From Verrucomicrobiota bacterium (GTDB taxonomy: Bacteria; Verrucomicrobiota; Verrucomicrobiia; Limisphaerales; J093): a stretch of 64,000 nt of DNA. Shown one piece after another: positions 17,279 through 24,769 of the stretch (positions are counted from its first letter, which is position 1; each line of letters begins with the position of its first letter). Below the pieces are notes generated by a model. It was not told where the DNA came from. It saw only the letters and a program-made list of their open reading frames with translations, and ran no database searches. A program made the position numbers and the translations under genes. The DNA is taken from the NCBI GenBank assembly GCA_016871715.1, contig VHCO01000009.1:1-64000 (forward strand), in the 5' to 3' direction.

Positions 17279-18547
17279 ATGGCAAATACAATCCTGGTGG
17301 GCGCCCAATGGGGCGACGAAGGCAAAGGCAAGATCATCGATGTGCTCACCGAGCGGGCGGACATTGTGGTCCGCACCCAGGGCGGCAACAACGCGGGGCA
17401 CACGGTGTTCCTGGGTCCTCAGAAGTATGTGTTGCACCTGGTGCCGTCCGGTATTCTGCGGCCGCGGAAGAAGTGTGTGATTGGGAACGGTGTGGTGGTG
17501 GATCCGGTGGGGTTGGTCGGCGAGATCGAGGGCCTGCGCAAGCTGGGGGTACAGATCCAAGGCAACCTCTTTGTCAGTGAAACGGCCCACTTGGTGCTGC
17601 CTTACCATCGTGAGTTGGACGCGCAGCGCGAGTCGCTCAAGGGCCGACAGAAGATCGGCACCACCAAGCGCGGGATTGGGCCGGCCTATGGCGATAAAGC
17701 CGCCCGCGTCGGCCTGCGGCTGATCGACTTGCTGCAGCCGGAACGCTTCGAGGAGTTGTTGCGGCGGCGGATTCGGGAGAACAACGCGGTGCTGAAGGCC
17801 TTTGGGGCGAAACCCCTGTCCTTTAAAAAGGTGCATGCCGACTACCGCCAGGCGGGCGATCGACTCGCGCCGTTCGTGACCAACACCGTGGTCTGGCTCA
17901 ACGAAGCCATGCGCCGCGGCGCGGACATCCTGTTCGAGGGCGCCCAGGGGACGTTCCTCGACATCGATCATGGGACGTATCCGTTTGTGACCTCGTCCAA
18001 CACGACCGCCGGCGGCGCCTGCACCGGATCCGGTGTGCCGCCGCATCGCATCGACCGTGTCGTGGGCGTGATGAAGGCCTATACGACGCGGGTCGGAGAA
18101 GGCCCGCTGCCGACGGAGAATGCCGAGATTGCGGACCTTCTGCACGGGATGGGGCGCGAGTTTGGGGCCACCACCGGCCGGCCGCGGCGTTGCGGTTGGT
18201 TCGATGCGGTGGCCACGCGCCACGCCGCGATGATCAACGGGCTGGACGATCTGGCGGTCACCAACCTGGATGGACTCGACACCGTCGAGACGCTGAAGGT
18301 GTGCGTGGCGTATCGGGCCCACGGCAAGCGGTACGATCATGTGCCCAGCGACGTGGAGACGTTGGCCGCTTGCACGCCGGTCTACGCCGAGTTCCCAGGC
18401 TGGCGCGCGCCCACAACGCGGGCCCGGCGGTGGAAGCAGTTGCCGGTCAAGGCGCGGCAGTACCTCAAGGCGATCGCGGAGCTCACCGGCGCCCGGCTCG
18501 CGATCGCGTCGGTGGGGCCTGCGCGCGACCAGACCATCTTCGTTTGA
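17279..18547 (+). CDS. purA: Adenylosuccinate synthetase
   Basis: This 422-residue enzyme makes adenylosuccinate from IMP, aspartate and GTP, the first committed step to AMP, in the cytosol. The start ILVGAQWGDEGKGKIIDVL holds the P-loop and catalytic Asp; NNAGHTV holds the catalytic His. Further family motifs are QKIGTTKRGIGPAYGDKAAR, LFEGAQGTFLDIDHGTYPFV, GVMKAYTTRVGEGP and TGRPRRCGWFD. Length and order are normal for bacterial PurA. ATG 17279 is chosen from the conserved N-terminus; the upstream open frame overlaps a terminator. The uppS start follows 4 bp after the stop, so the two are probably co-transcribed. Confidence 0.97.
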   Translation: MANTILVGAQWGDEGKGKIIDVLTERADIVVRTQGGNNAGHTVFLGPQKYVLHLVPSGILRPRKKCVIGNGVVVDPVGLVGEIEGLRKLGVQIQGNLFVSETAHLVLPYHRELDAQRESLKGRQKIGTTKRGIGPAYGDKAARVGLRLIDLLQPERFEELLRRRIRENNAVLKAFGAKPLSFKKVHADYRQAGDRLAPFVTNTVVWLNEAMRRGADILFEGAQGTFLDIDHGTYPFVTSSNTTAGGACTGSGVPPHRIDRVVGVMKAYTTRVGEGPLPTENAEIADLLHGMGREFGATTGRPRRCGWFDAVATRHAAMINGLDDLAVTNLDGLDTVETLKVCVAYRAHGKRYDHVPSDVETLAACTPVYAEFPGWRAPTTRARRWKQLPVKARQYLKAIAELTGARLAIASVGPARDQTIFV

Positions 18548-18551
18548 GCGG

Positions 18552-19289
18552 GTGAGCGTGTCGACTCCGCACCTGAGTGCCCCGGCGTTGGCGAGCCTGC
18601 CCACGCACGTCGCCATTATCATGGACGGCAACGGCCGATGGGCCAAGCAACGGCACCTGCCGAGGATCGAGGGACACCGAGTCGGAGTCGAGTCGGTGCG
18701 GGCGGTGGTACGGGCCGCGGGCGAGTTAGGCATCAAGTACCTGACGTTGTACGCGTTCTCGGTCGAGAATTGGACGCGGCCGAAGGACGAGGTGGACATG
18801 CTGATGAAGTACTTGGCGCGGTACCTCAAGAACGAGATTGGGGAGCTGAACCGGAACAACGTCAGCTTGGAGGTGATCGGCCAAATCTACCGGCTGCCGG
18901 AGTTTGTGCAGGAGCAATTGGGCAAGACCCGGGCGGCGTTAGCCAAGAACAACGGTCTGACCCTGATCCTGGCCCTGAGCTACGGCGGGCGGACCGAGTT
19001 GGTCGAGGCGGTCCGCAGCATCGCCACCCAGGTGCGCGCCGGCGCGCTCGAACCGGCCGAGATCAACGAGCAGGTCATCGGCCAGCATCTCTACACGCGC
19101 AACTACCCGGACCCGGACCTTTTGATCCGCACGAGCGGGGAGCTGCGGATCAGCAACTTCTTGCTCTGGCAGATCTCGTATGCCGAGTTCGTCGTCACGC
19201 CCACTCTGTGGCCCGACTTCCGCAAGCCGCAGTTCTACGCGGCCCTCGAGGAATACACCCAGCGGCACCGCCGCTTCGGCGCCGTCTGA
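18552..19289 (+). CDS. uppS: Isoprenyl transferase (undecaprenyl diphosphate synthase)
   Basis: The product of ~245 residues belongs to the cis-prenyltransferase family, which extends farnesyl diphosphate to the C55 lipid carrier for cell-wall and polysaccharide synthesis. Family motifs are clear: IIMDGNGRWAKQRHLPRIEG near the start (catalytic Asp), TLYAFSVENWTRP, and LLIRTSGELRISNFLLWQ near the end. No ATG precedes the motif, so a GTG start at 18552 (or 18558) is needed. It starts 4 bp after purA stops, suggesting translational coupling. Confidence 0.95.
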   Translation: MSVSTPHLSAPALASLPTHVAIIMDGNGRWAKQRHLPRIEGHRVGVESVRAVVRAAGELGIKYLTLYAFSVENWTRPKDEVDMLMKYLARYLKNEIGELNRNNVSLEVIGQIYRLPEFVQEQLGKTRAALAKNNGLTLILALSYGGRTELVEAVRSIATQVRAGALEPAEINEQVIGQHLYTRNYPDPDLLIRTSGELRISNFLLWQISYAEFVVTPTLWPDFRKPQFYAALEEYTQRHRRFGAV

Positions 19290-19331
19290 ACCCGCTGGTG
19301 GATGGCGGCGGTTCGGGAGCTTGGCCCCCAT

Positions 19332-20249
19332 CTACCCGACCCAATCTTGGCGTAGCGACTCGGGGGTGCGGCCTTGGGCGCGCAAGGCGCGCAGGCTGAG
19401 GGCGTCGTGCCTTTTGGCCAGGCGGACGCCGCGCGCGTCGGTGACCAGCGCGCCATGATAGAAGCGGGGAGGCGGTCGGCGGAGGGCATGGTAAAGCAGC
19501 AGTTGGCGGGCAGTCGAGCGAAGCAGGTCCGCGCCTCGAACGACTTCGGTGATCTGCATGGCATCGTCATCAACCACGCACGCCAGTTGGTAAGCCGGGA
19601 CATCGTCGTGTCGCCACACCACGAAATCGCCAAAGTCGATGCCTGCGACAAACCGCTGGGCCCCCCGGGCCCCGTCCACGAACGCCACCACCTGTCCGTC
19701 TGGCACGCGGAACCGCCAGTTGCATGCGGCCGGCGGGGCACGGTCCGCGGTTCGGGGCGGGTCCGACGGCGCAGCGCCCGCTGTGGTCGAGCGAGGCGGC
19801 GCTTCGGATGGCGCACCGATCGCTGCGGGCCGGCAGGTGCCCGGGTAGAGGGGTTCATCCTCGCCGGCCTGCGGCGCGCCGAGGGCGCGGAGGACATCTT
19901 GGCGGGAACAGGTGCAGGGGTAGACCAACCCGCTGGCCTGGAGCCGGGCCAAGGCCTCCCGGTATCGAGGGAAGCGTTCGCTTTGACTATAAGGGCCAAA
20001 GGGGCCGCCGCAGTCGGGGCCTTCTTGCCAGTCGCATCCGAACCAGCGCAGATCCGCATACATCGCCGTGACAAACTCCGGTCGGCAGCGCGCCCGGTCC
20101 AGATCGTCATTGCGGAAGATCAGTCGGCCACCGGCGGACTCCGCGCGCTGTTGCGCCACCCAGAAGGTTCGGGCGTGACCCAAATGCAGATAGCCCGTGG
20201 GCGATGGGGCCAAGCGGCCGCGATACGGGGCGGGGTCGATTGGAGACAT
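19332..20249 (-). CDS. gluQ: Glutamyl-Q tRNA(Asp) synthetase
   Basis: This 305-residue protein is a truncated paralogue of glutamyl-tRNA synthetase without the anticodon-binding domain. Known members attach glutamate to the queuosine base at position 34 of tRNA-Asp. Seen here: class I signature RLAPSPTGYLHLGH, zinc-site cysteines in YPCTCS and YPGTCRP, and the KMSKS-like RLAKRHD. A Pro/Ala-rich linker (about 30 residues after the zinc site) looks lineage-specific. ATG 20249 was chosen because it gives the usual short lead before the class I motif; an in-frame TTG at 20294 would overlap the glycerate kinase stop. The window also has queE, so the queuosine pathway is likely present. Confidence 0.93.
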   Translation of the reverse strand: MSPIDPAPYRGRLAPSPTGYLHLGHARTFWVAQQRAESAGGRLIFRNDDLDRARCRPEFVTAMYADLRWFGCDWQEGPDCGGPFGPYSQSERFPRYREALARLQASGLVYPCTCSRQDVLRALGAPQAGEDEPLYPGTCRPAAIGAPSEAPPRSTTAGAAPSDPPRTADRAPPAACNWRFRVPDGQVVAFVDGARGAQRFVAGIDFGDFVVWRHDDVPAYQLACVVDDDAMQITEVVRGADLLRSTARQLLLYHALRRPPPRFYHGALVTDARGVRLAKRHDALSLRALRAQGRTPESLRQDWVG

Positions 20250-20286
20250 CGGTGCGGTCCGGGCCCTGGGGGGGAGTTGGTTGCCC

Positions 20287-21441
20287 TCAGCCAACCGGCG
20301 CCGCTGCGGCGCCGTGCTCTCGCTCGCCCCATTCGCGGGCGGTGCGGCGTGCCAGTTCCTCGAGCCAGTAGGCCGCTCGGCGTTTGGCTTCGCTCACCTC
20401 CGCGAGGTCGGGCACGATCGCGCGCAGGAGGGTGAAGTCGTCGGGTTGCGAGGGCCAGGCCTCGACGCCACCCGCCAAGGCCAGGCAAGGGATGTCCGCC
20501 TTCTTGGCCATGCGCGCGAGTCGGCCCACGCCTTTGCCCATCCACACGGTGGTGCGATCGATGGCCCCTTCGCCGGTCAGCACCAGGTCGGCCGCCTCGA
20601 TATGCCTCCGCAAGTCGGTGTGGGTGGCGAAGAGCTTGAAGCCGGGCTGCAATCTGCCTCCGGCGAAACAAAACAGGCCAAAACCCAAGCCGCCAGCCGC
20701 ACCTGTGCCCGGCAGGTGCTCGGGTTTGTAGGAGTAATGCAACTGCTCGCACAGGATCTTGACCAAGCGGCGCAGGCAGCGTTCGGCAGGCTTGAAATCG
20801 GCCGGTTGCAGCCCTTTCTGCGGCCCGTAAACCTGCGTGGCGCCGTACTTGCCCAATAACCGGTTCCGGACATCGACCGCCACCACGAGCCGATTGAACC
20901 GCAGCGGTTCGGCTGGGCGAACCAGGCGCGCGAGGCTCGGCAACTGAGTCCACTGTTCGATCGGGCCGCCGCGCCGATTCTGAAACTGCCAGCCCAACGC
21001 GCGCGCCAGGCCGAACCCGGCGTCGTTCGTGGCACTCCCGCCGATCCCCACCAGACAGGTGCGCGGGCTGAACCGGCGCGCCGCTCGCAGCAGGGCCCCG
21101 AGACCGTAGGTGTCGAGGTCGAACGGGTGGAACCGGCCGGGTGGCAGCATGGCCAACCCGATGACGCGGACGGACTCGATAATGGCAAGCTTGCGGCGCC
21201 CGTACCACCACCAGGGCGCGCGGACAGGTTGGTGGGCCGCGTCAACGGTGTCGACCCAGTGCGTCTCGGCGCCGAGGTGTTGGCCGATGAGTTCGCCGAA
21301 GCCGTCCCCGCCGTCGCTGATGGGGAAGCGTTCGAGCGTATCGTGCGGGCGGACGGCGCGCCAACCGGCGGCCATAGCTTCCGCAGCTTGGCCCGCAGTG
21401 AGCGTTCCCTTGAACTTGTCGGGTGCAATGAGGATGTGCAT
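20287..21441 (-). CDS. Glycerate kinase (GlxK/GarK family)
   Basis: The 384-residue product starts with MHILIAPDKFKGTLTAGQAA, the diagnostic opening of the Gly_kinase family, followed by FPISDGGDGFGE, LVGIGGSATNDAGFGLA, GTGAAGGLGFGL and LVLTGEGAIDRTT. The family phosphorylates D-glycerate with ATP, giving 2-phosphoglycerate or 3-phosphoglycerate depending on the subgroup, and feeds glycolate, glucarate or serine-derived carbon into glycolysis. It is cytosolic. It probably shares a transcript with gluQ downstream and the HAD phosphatase upstream (54 bp away). Confidence 0.92.
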   Translation of the reverse strand: MHILIAPDKFKGTLTAGQAAEAMAAGWRAVRPHDTLERFPISDGGDGFGELIGQHLGAETHWVDTVDAAHQPVRAPWWWYGRRKLAIIESVRVIGLAMLPPGRFHPFDLDTYGLGALLRAARRFSPRTCLVGIGGSATNDAGFGLARALGWQFQNRRGGPIEQWTQLPSLARLVRPAEPLRFNRLVVAVDVRNRLLGKYGATQVYGPQKGLQPADFKPAERCLRRLVKILCEQLHYSYKPEHLPGTGAAGGLGFGLFCFAGGRLQPGFKLFATHTDLRRHIEAADLVLTGEGAIDRTTVWMGKGVGRLARMAKKADIPCLALAGGVEAWPSQPDDFTLLRAIVPDLAEVSEAKRRAAYWLEELARRTAREWGEREHGAAAAPVG

Positions 21442-21495
21442 GGGGGGAAAGGCAATCGGGTCGTATTAAAGTGCACTGGCCTTGGGGTCGCATCC

Positions 21496-22383
21496 TCATG
21501 CCGTCTGCCAAGTGGGTTGCTCCGGCAAGTGCGCGTTGAACTCCTCGATCAGGGCGGTTTCGTAAGCGCCAGCGTACCGATCCTCGAGGAACAGGTCCAA
21601 AGCCTCGCCGGCGAAGCGTTCCCAACAGATCTCTTCGTAACCGGGCACGATGGGGTAGAACAAGGCGTGATTGCTGCGGGCGGCTTTGAAGTCGCCGGGG
21701 GCATCGCCGATCATGAGGACGTGGCGGGGAGCGTACTTGCCGGCGGTCGCCTGGCGGAGGTGTTCGGTCTTCGAGCCGTATTCTTGCCCGGCGATCAGCC
21801 GTGGGTACTGGGCGAGGTCGTGTTCGGCCCACTCGTTGGCGAGGGCGGCGGCGGGCGTCTGGGAGACCACCATAAGATCGGCGCGTTCACTGAGCCGCTG
21901 CAGGCTCTCGCGCACCCAACCGAACGGTGGCACACCCAACACCAGCTCGGCGATAGCCTGGTTGACGGCCCGTGACCAGGCAAGCACCGGTTCGAGGGCG
22001 TGGTTGCCGGCGGCGATTTCGCCCTCGATCGTTTCCTGGCTGAGCCGGGTTTCCCGGGCAAGCCACTCGTCGAGCGCGTCGGTGGGCCAAGGGCGAACAC
22101 CCCGGGCACGGACTTGGGGGCGTTCGGCCAAGAGGTTGAGGGCGTTCGAGAGGGCAGGGAAACGGTTGATGCCGCGGGTGTGCGAGTAGAGGTTGACGAA
22201 CTCCCAGGTCTCCCGGGCGAACTTGCTGACCGGCTGCAACTGGAAATGTTGGATGAACTTGGGGACGAAGCATTCCTTATGCTTCAATTCCATGGTGTCA
22301 AAGACACACCCGTCCGAGTCCAGGCCCACGAAGAAGGCATGCCTGGGCTGAGCCTCGCGCAAGAGTTGAAGGTCGGCGTTCAT
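21496..22383 (-). CDS. HAD-superfamily hydrolase
   Basis: This 295-residue protein carries HAD motif I as FVGLDSDGCVFDTM, with the nucleophile and acid/base Asp pair DxD, and motif IV as VLMIGDAPGDFKAA. LMVVSQTPAAAL fits motif II. A long helical cap (residues ~45-155) lies between motifs I and II. The family removes phosphate from small metabolites, and the specific substrate is not evident. It is upstream of and same-stranded with glycerate kinase, so a 2-phosphoglycolate or sugar-phosphate role would be sensible but is only inferred. ATG 22383 was chosen because it places motif I near residue 19; the longer frame adds Pro/Arg-rich sequence. Confidence 0.82.
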   Translation of the reverse strand: MNADLQLLREAQPRHAFFVGLDSDGCVFDTMELKHKECFVPKFIQHFQLQPVSKFARETWEFVNLYSHTRGINRFPALSNALNLLAERPQVRARGVRPWPTDALDEWLARETRLSQETIEGEIAAGNHALEPVLAWSRAVNQAIAELVLGVPPFGWVRESLQRLSERADLMVVSQTPAAALANEWAEHDLAQYPRLIAGQEYGSKTEHLRQATAGKYAPRHVLMIGDAPGDFKAARSNHALFYPIVPGYEEICWERFAGEALDLFLEDRYAGAYETALIEEFNAHLPEQPTWQTA

Positions 22384-22521
22384 CCGCGCACCGCCCGACT
22401 GTAGGCGTGGGGCTGGTTGTCGAGTCAAACCGGATTTACGGCGGACGGACGGGTTTGGGTTGGCGTGCGGGGAGCCTCCCGGCACTTGCCAGCGCGACCC
22501 CGATGCGATTCAATCCCGCCC

Positions 22522-23031
22522 ATGAAGGTCAGTGCCGGCCTGCTGATGTACCGCGTGCGAGCTGGAGCGGTCGAGGTCATGCTGGTGCATCCGGGAGGAC
22601 CATTCTGGGTGAGGAAAGACGAAGGCGCCTGGTCGATCCCCAAAGGCGGCGTGGCTGCCGGCGAAGATTTGCTAGCGACCGCTTGCCGCGAGTTTCGGGA
22701 GGAGACCGGCCTCGATCCGGCGGGTCCGTTCATTGCACTGGAGCCCATTCGACAGAAGGGAGGCAAACTGGTGCATGCCTGGGCGTTCTCAGGCGATTGC
22801 CAGCGCGTCCCCGCCGGCAGCCACACCTTCAACCTCGAGTGGCCACCCGGGTCCGGGAGGCTTCGCACCTTTCCGGAGATCGACCGGGTGGCGTTCTACC
22901 CGCTGGCGATGGCGCGGCGCAAGGTGAACCCGGCACAGATCGAGTTCCTCGATCAGTTGGAGCGGCTGCTCAACGTGCTGCGCGACCAAGCGCATCCGGA
23001 TGAACCGGCTAGTCTGCCGGCCGACCCGTGA
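22522..23031 (+). CDS. NUDIX hydrolase
   Basis: The 169-residue product has a full Nudix box: GGVAAGEDLLATACREFREE followed by TGL, fitting Gx5Ex7REUxEExGU. It starts MKVSAGLLMYRVRAG, as in Ap4A/ADP-ribose-type or DR1025-like NUDIX proteins. Members cleave nucleoside diphosphates linked to another moiety using Mg2+; the specific substrate cannot be read. C-terminal helix LERLLNVLRDQ. ATG 22522 gives the usual short N-terminus. It is divergent from the HAD gene. Confidence 0.88.
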   Translation: MKVSAGLLMYRVRAGAVEVMLVHPGGPFWVRKDEGAWSIPKGGVAAGEDLLATACREFREETGLDPAGPFIALEPIRQKGGKLVHAWAFSGDCQRVPAGSHTFNLEWPPGSGRLRTFPEIDRVAFYPLAMARRKVNPAQIEFLDQLERLLNVLRDQAHPDEPASLPADP

Positions 23032-23070
23032 CCCACCTAGCGCTCGCGCCCTACCCACGGCTACACTGCG

Positions 23071-23095
23071 GTAGGGCGAGGCTCCTGCCGAGCCG
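23071..23095. repeat. Interspersed palindrome, GTAGGGCGAGGCTCC type
   Basis: GTAGGGCGAGGC-TCCT-GCCGAGCC is an imperfect inverted repeat with the same TCCT loop and the same GTAGGGC lead as the larger repeats at 24595 and 28484. It lies in the 129-bp gap between the NUDIX gene and the oxidoreductase gene. Confidence 0.6.
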
Positions 23096-23160
23096 AGGCG
23101 CGGGGCGGGAGGCATCTGTGGGGTTGACAGCGCTGCGGGCCCCGCCAGACACTCCCGCGC

Positions 23161-24525
23161 ATGAGCAACACCACCTCGAATCCCACCTCGCGTCGCGAGT
23201 TCCTAATCAACACCAGCCGCTTCGCCGCCGCTTCCGCCTTGGCGGGGGTGGCCTTGCCACACGTGCACGCCGCGGGCGGCGACACCATCCAGGTGGCGCT
23301 AATCGGCTGCGGCGGGCGCGGCACCGGGGCGGCCGCGAACGCCCTGTCCACCAAGAGCGGCCCGATCAAGCTGGTGGCCATGGCGGATGTCTTCGAGGCG
23401 AAGCTCAACCGCAGTTACGAATCCCTCCGGCGCGGCTATAACGCGCAGATCGAGGCGCCCGAAGAGCGCCGGTTCCTCGGCTTCGACGGCTACAAAAAGG
23501 CCATGGATTGCCTTAAGCCCGGCGACGTCGCCATCTTCGCTACCCCGCCGGCGTTTCGTTGGGTGCACTTTGCCTACGCCATCCAGAAGGGCCTCAACGT
23601 GTTCATGGAAAAACCGGTCACGGTCGATGGGCCGACCACGCGCAAAATGCTCGAACTGGCCAAGGCCGCCACTCAGAAGAACCTCAAAGTGGGCGTGGGC
23701 CTCATGGTCCGGCACTGCAAGGGCCGCATCGAACTGCTCGAGCGCATCCGGGCGGGTCAGATTGGTGACTTGGTCCTGCTGCGCGCTTACCGGATGGGCG
23801 GGGCGGCGGCGACGGCCAACCCCTTGCCGCCTGGCAGCAACGAGCTGTTGTATCAGGTTCAGAAGTTCCACAGCTTCCTCTGGGCCAGCGGCGGATTGTT
23901 CAGCGATTACAACATCCACCAAGTCGACGAGTGTTGCTGGATGAAGGGGGCCTGGCCCGTCCGCGCGCACGCCCTTGGCGCCCGCCACTTCCGTGGCAAC
24001 TCCGTCGATCAAAACCTCGATATCTATGCCATCGAGTACACGTTCGAGGATGGCACCAAGCTGACCTTCAACGGCCGGCACCAGCCCGGATGCCACAACG
24101 AGTTCGCCAGCTACGCCCACGGCACCACCGGCTCGGGCATCATCTCGACCTCGTCGCATTCCCCCGGCCGGGTGCGCCTCTTCAAAGGCCACAACCTGAC
24201 GCGGGCGGACATGATCTGGGCATTCCCCCAACCGGAACCCAGCCCGTACCAACTCGAGTGGGACGACCTGATCCACGCGATCCGACAGGACCAGCCCTAC
24301 AACGAAACCGAGCGCGGGGCCATCGCCAGCCTCGTCACGTCGATGGGCCGTATGGCCGCGCACACTGGCCAAACCATCACCTACGACGAGATGCTCAACT
24401 GCGAACACGAGTTCGCCCCCGAGGTGGATCGGTTGACCAACGATTCCCCCGCGCCACTCCAGGCCGAGGCCGACGGCAAGTACCCGGTCCCCGCTCCTGG
24501 CGTTAAGAAACAGCGCGAGTATTGA
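23161..24525 (+). CDS. Tat-exported Gfo/Idh/MocA family oxidoreductase
   Basis: This 454-residue protein opens with a twin-arginine signal (SRREFLINTSRFAAASALAG, cut near HVHAA), so it is exported folded with its cofactor. The NAD(P)-binding fold follows: VALIGCGGRGTGAAAN, then the family marker VFMEKPVTVDGPT with the catalytic Lys. The C-terminal alpha/beta domain has SDYNIHQVDECCW. Exported members are abundant in Planctomycetes and Verrucomicrobia and are thought to oxidise, isomerise or cleave sugar derivatives. The substrate is unknown. It precedes a beta-helix protein and an enolase-superfamily enzyme, consistent with polysaccharide use. Confidence 0.9.
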   Translation: MSNTTSNPTSRREFLINTSRFAAASALAGVALPHVHAAGGDTIQVALIGCGGRGTGAAANALSTKSGPIKLVAMADVFEAKLNRSYESLRRGYNAQIEAPEERRFLGFDGYKKAMDCLKPGDVAIFATPPAFRWVHFAYAIQKGLNVFMEKPVTVDGPTTRKMLELAKAATQKNLKVGVGLMVRHCKGRIELLERIRAGQIGDLVLLRAYRMGGAAATANPLPPGSNELLYQVQKFHSFLWASGGLFSDYNIHQVDECCWMKGAWPVRAHALGARHFRGNSVDQNLDIYAIEYTFEDGTKLTFNGRHQPGCHNEFASYAHGTTGSGIISTSSHSPGRVRLFKGHNLTRADMIWAFPQPEPSPYQLEWDDLIHAIRQDQPYNETERGAIASLVTSMGRMAAHTGQTITYDEMLNCEHEFAPEVDRLTNDSPAPLQAEADGKYPVPAPGVKKQREY

Positions 24526-24594
24526 GCGCGAGTCGACAACCCGAGGTCGTAACGGCGAGCTGGCATTCGCCGCTGGCAAGACGCCCCAGCGGCG

Positions 24595-24675
24595 GTAGGG
24601 CGCGCAGTCCTCTGCGCGCCGCGCCCTCCCATGGTCCACCGCAAGTTGCGGCGCGCAGAGGACTGCGCGCCCTAC
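24595..24675. repeat. Perfect 28-bp inverted repeat of GCGCGCAG type
   Basis: The left arm at 24595-24622 (GTAGGGCGCGCAGTCCTCTG...) and right arm at 24648-24675 are exact reverse complements over 28 bp, with a 25-nt centre. Each arm is itself a palindrome (GGCGCGCAG-TCCT-CTGCGCGCC), so the element can fold as one long hairpin or as two small ones. It lies between the oxidoreductase and beta-helix genes. No transposase is present. Confidence 0.85.
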
Positions 24676-24769
24676 CTGCCCAGTGTCGCTGCTGGCGAAT
24701 TGTCACCCACACGTCCTCAGGCACTCCTCCCCGCAGGACGACTTGACCGGCGAAGGGTCGAGATAACTT

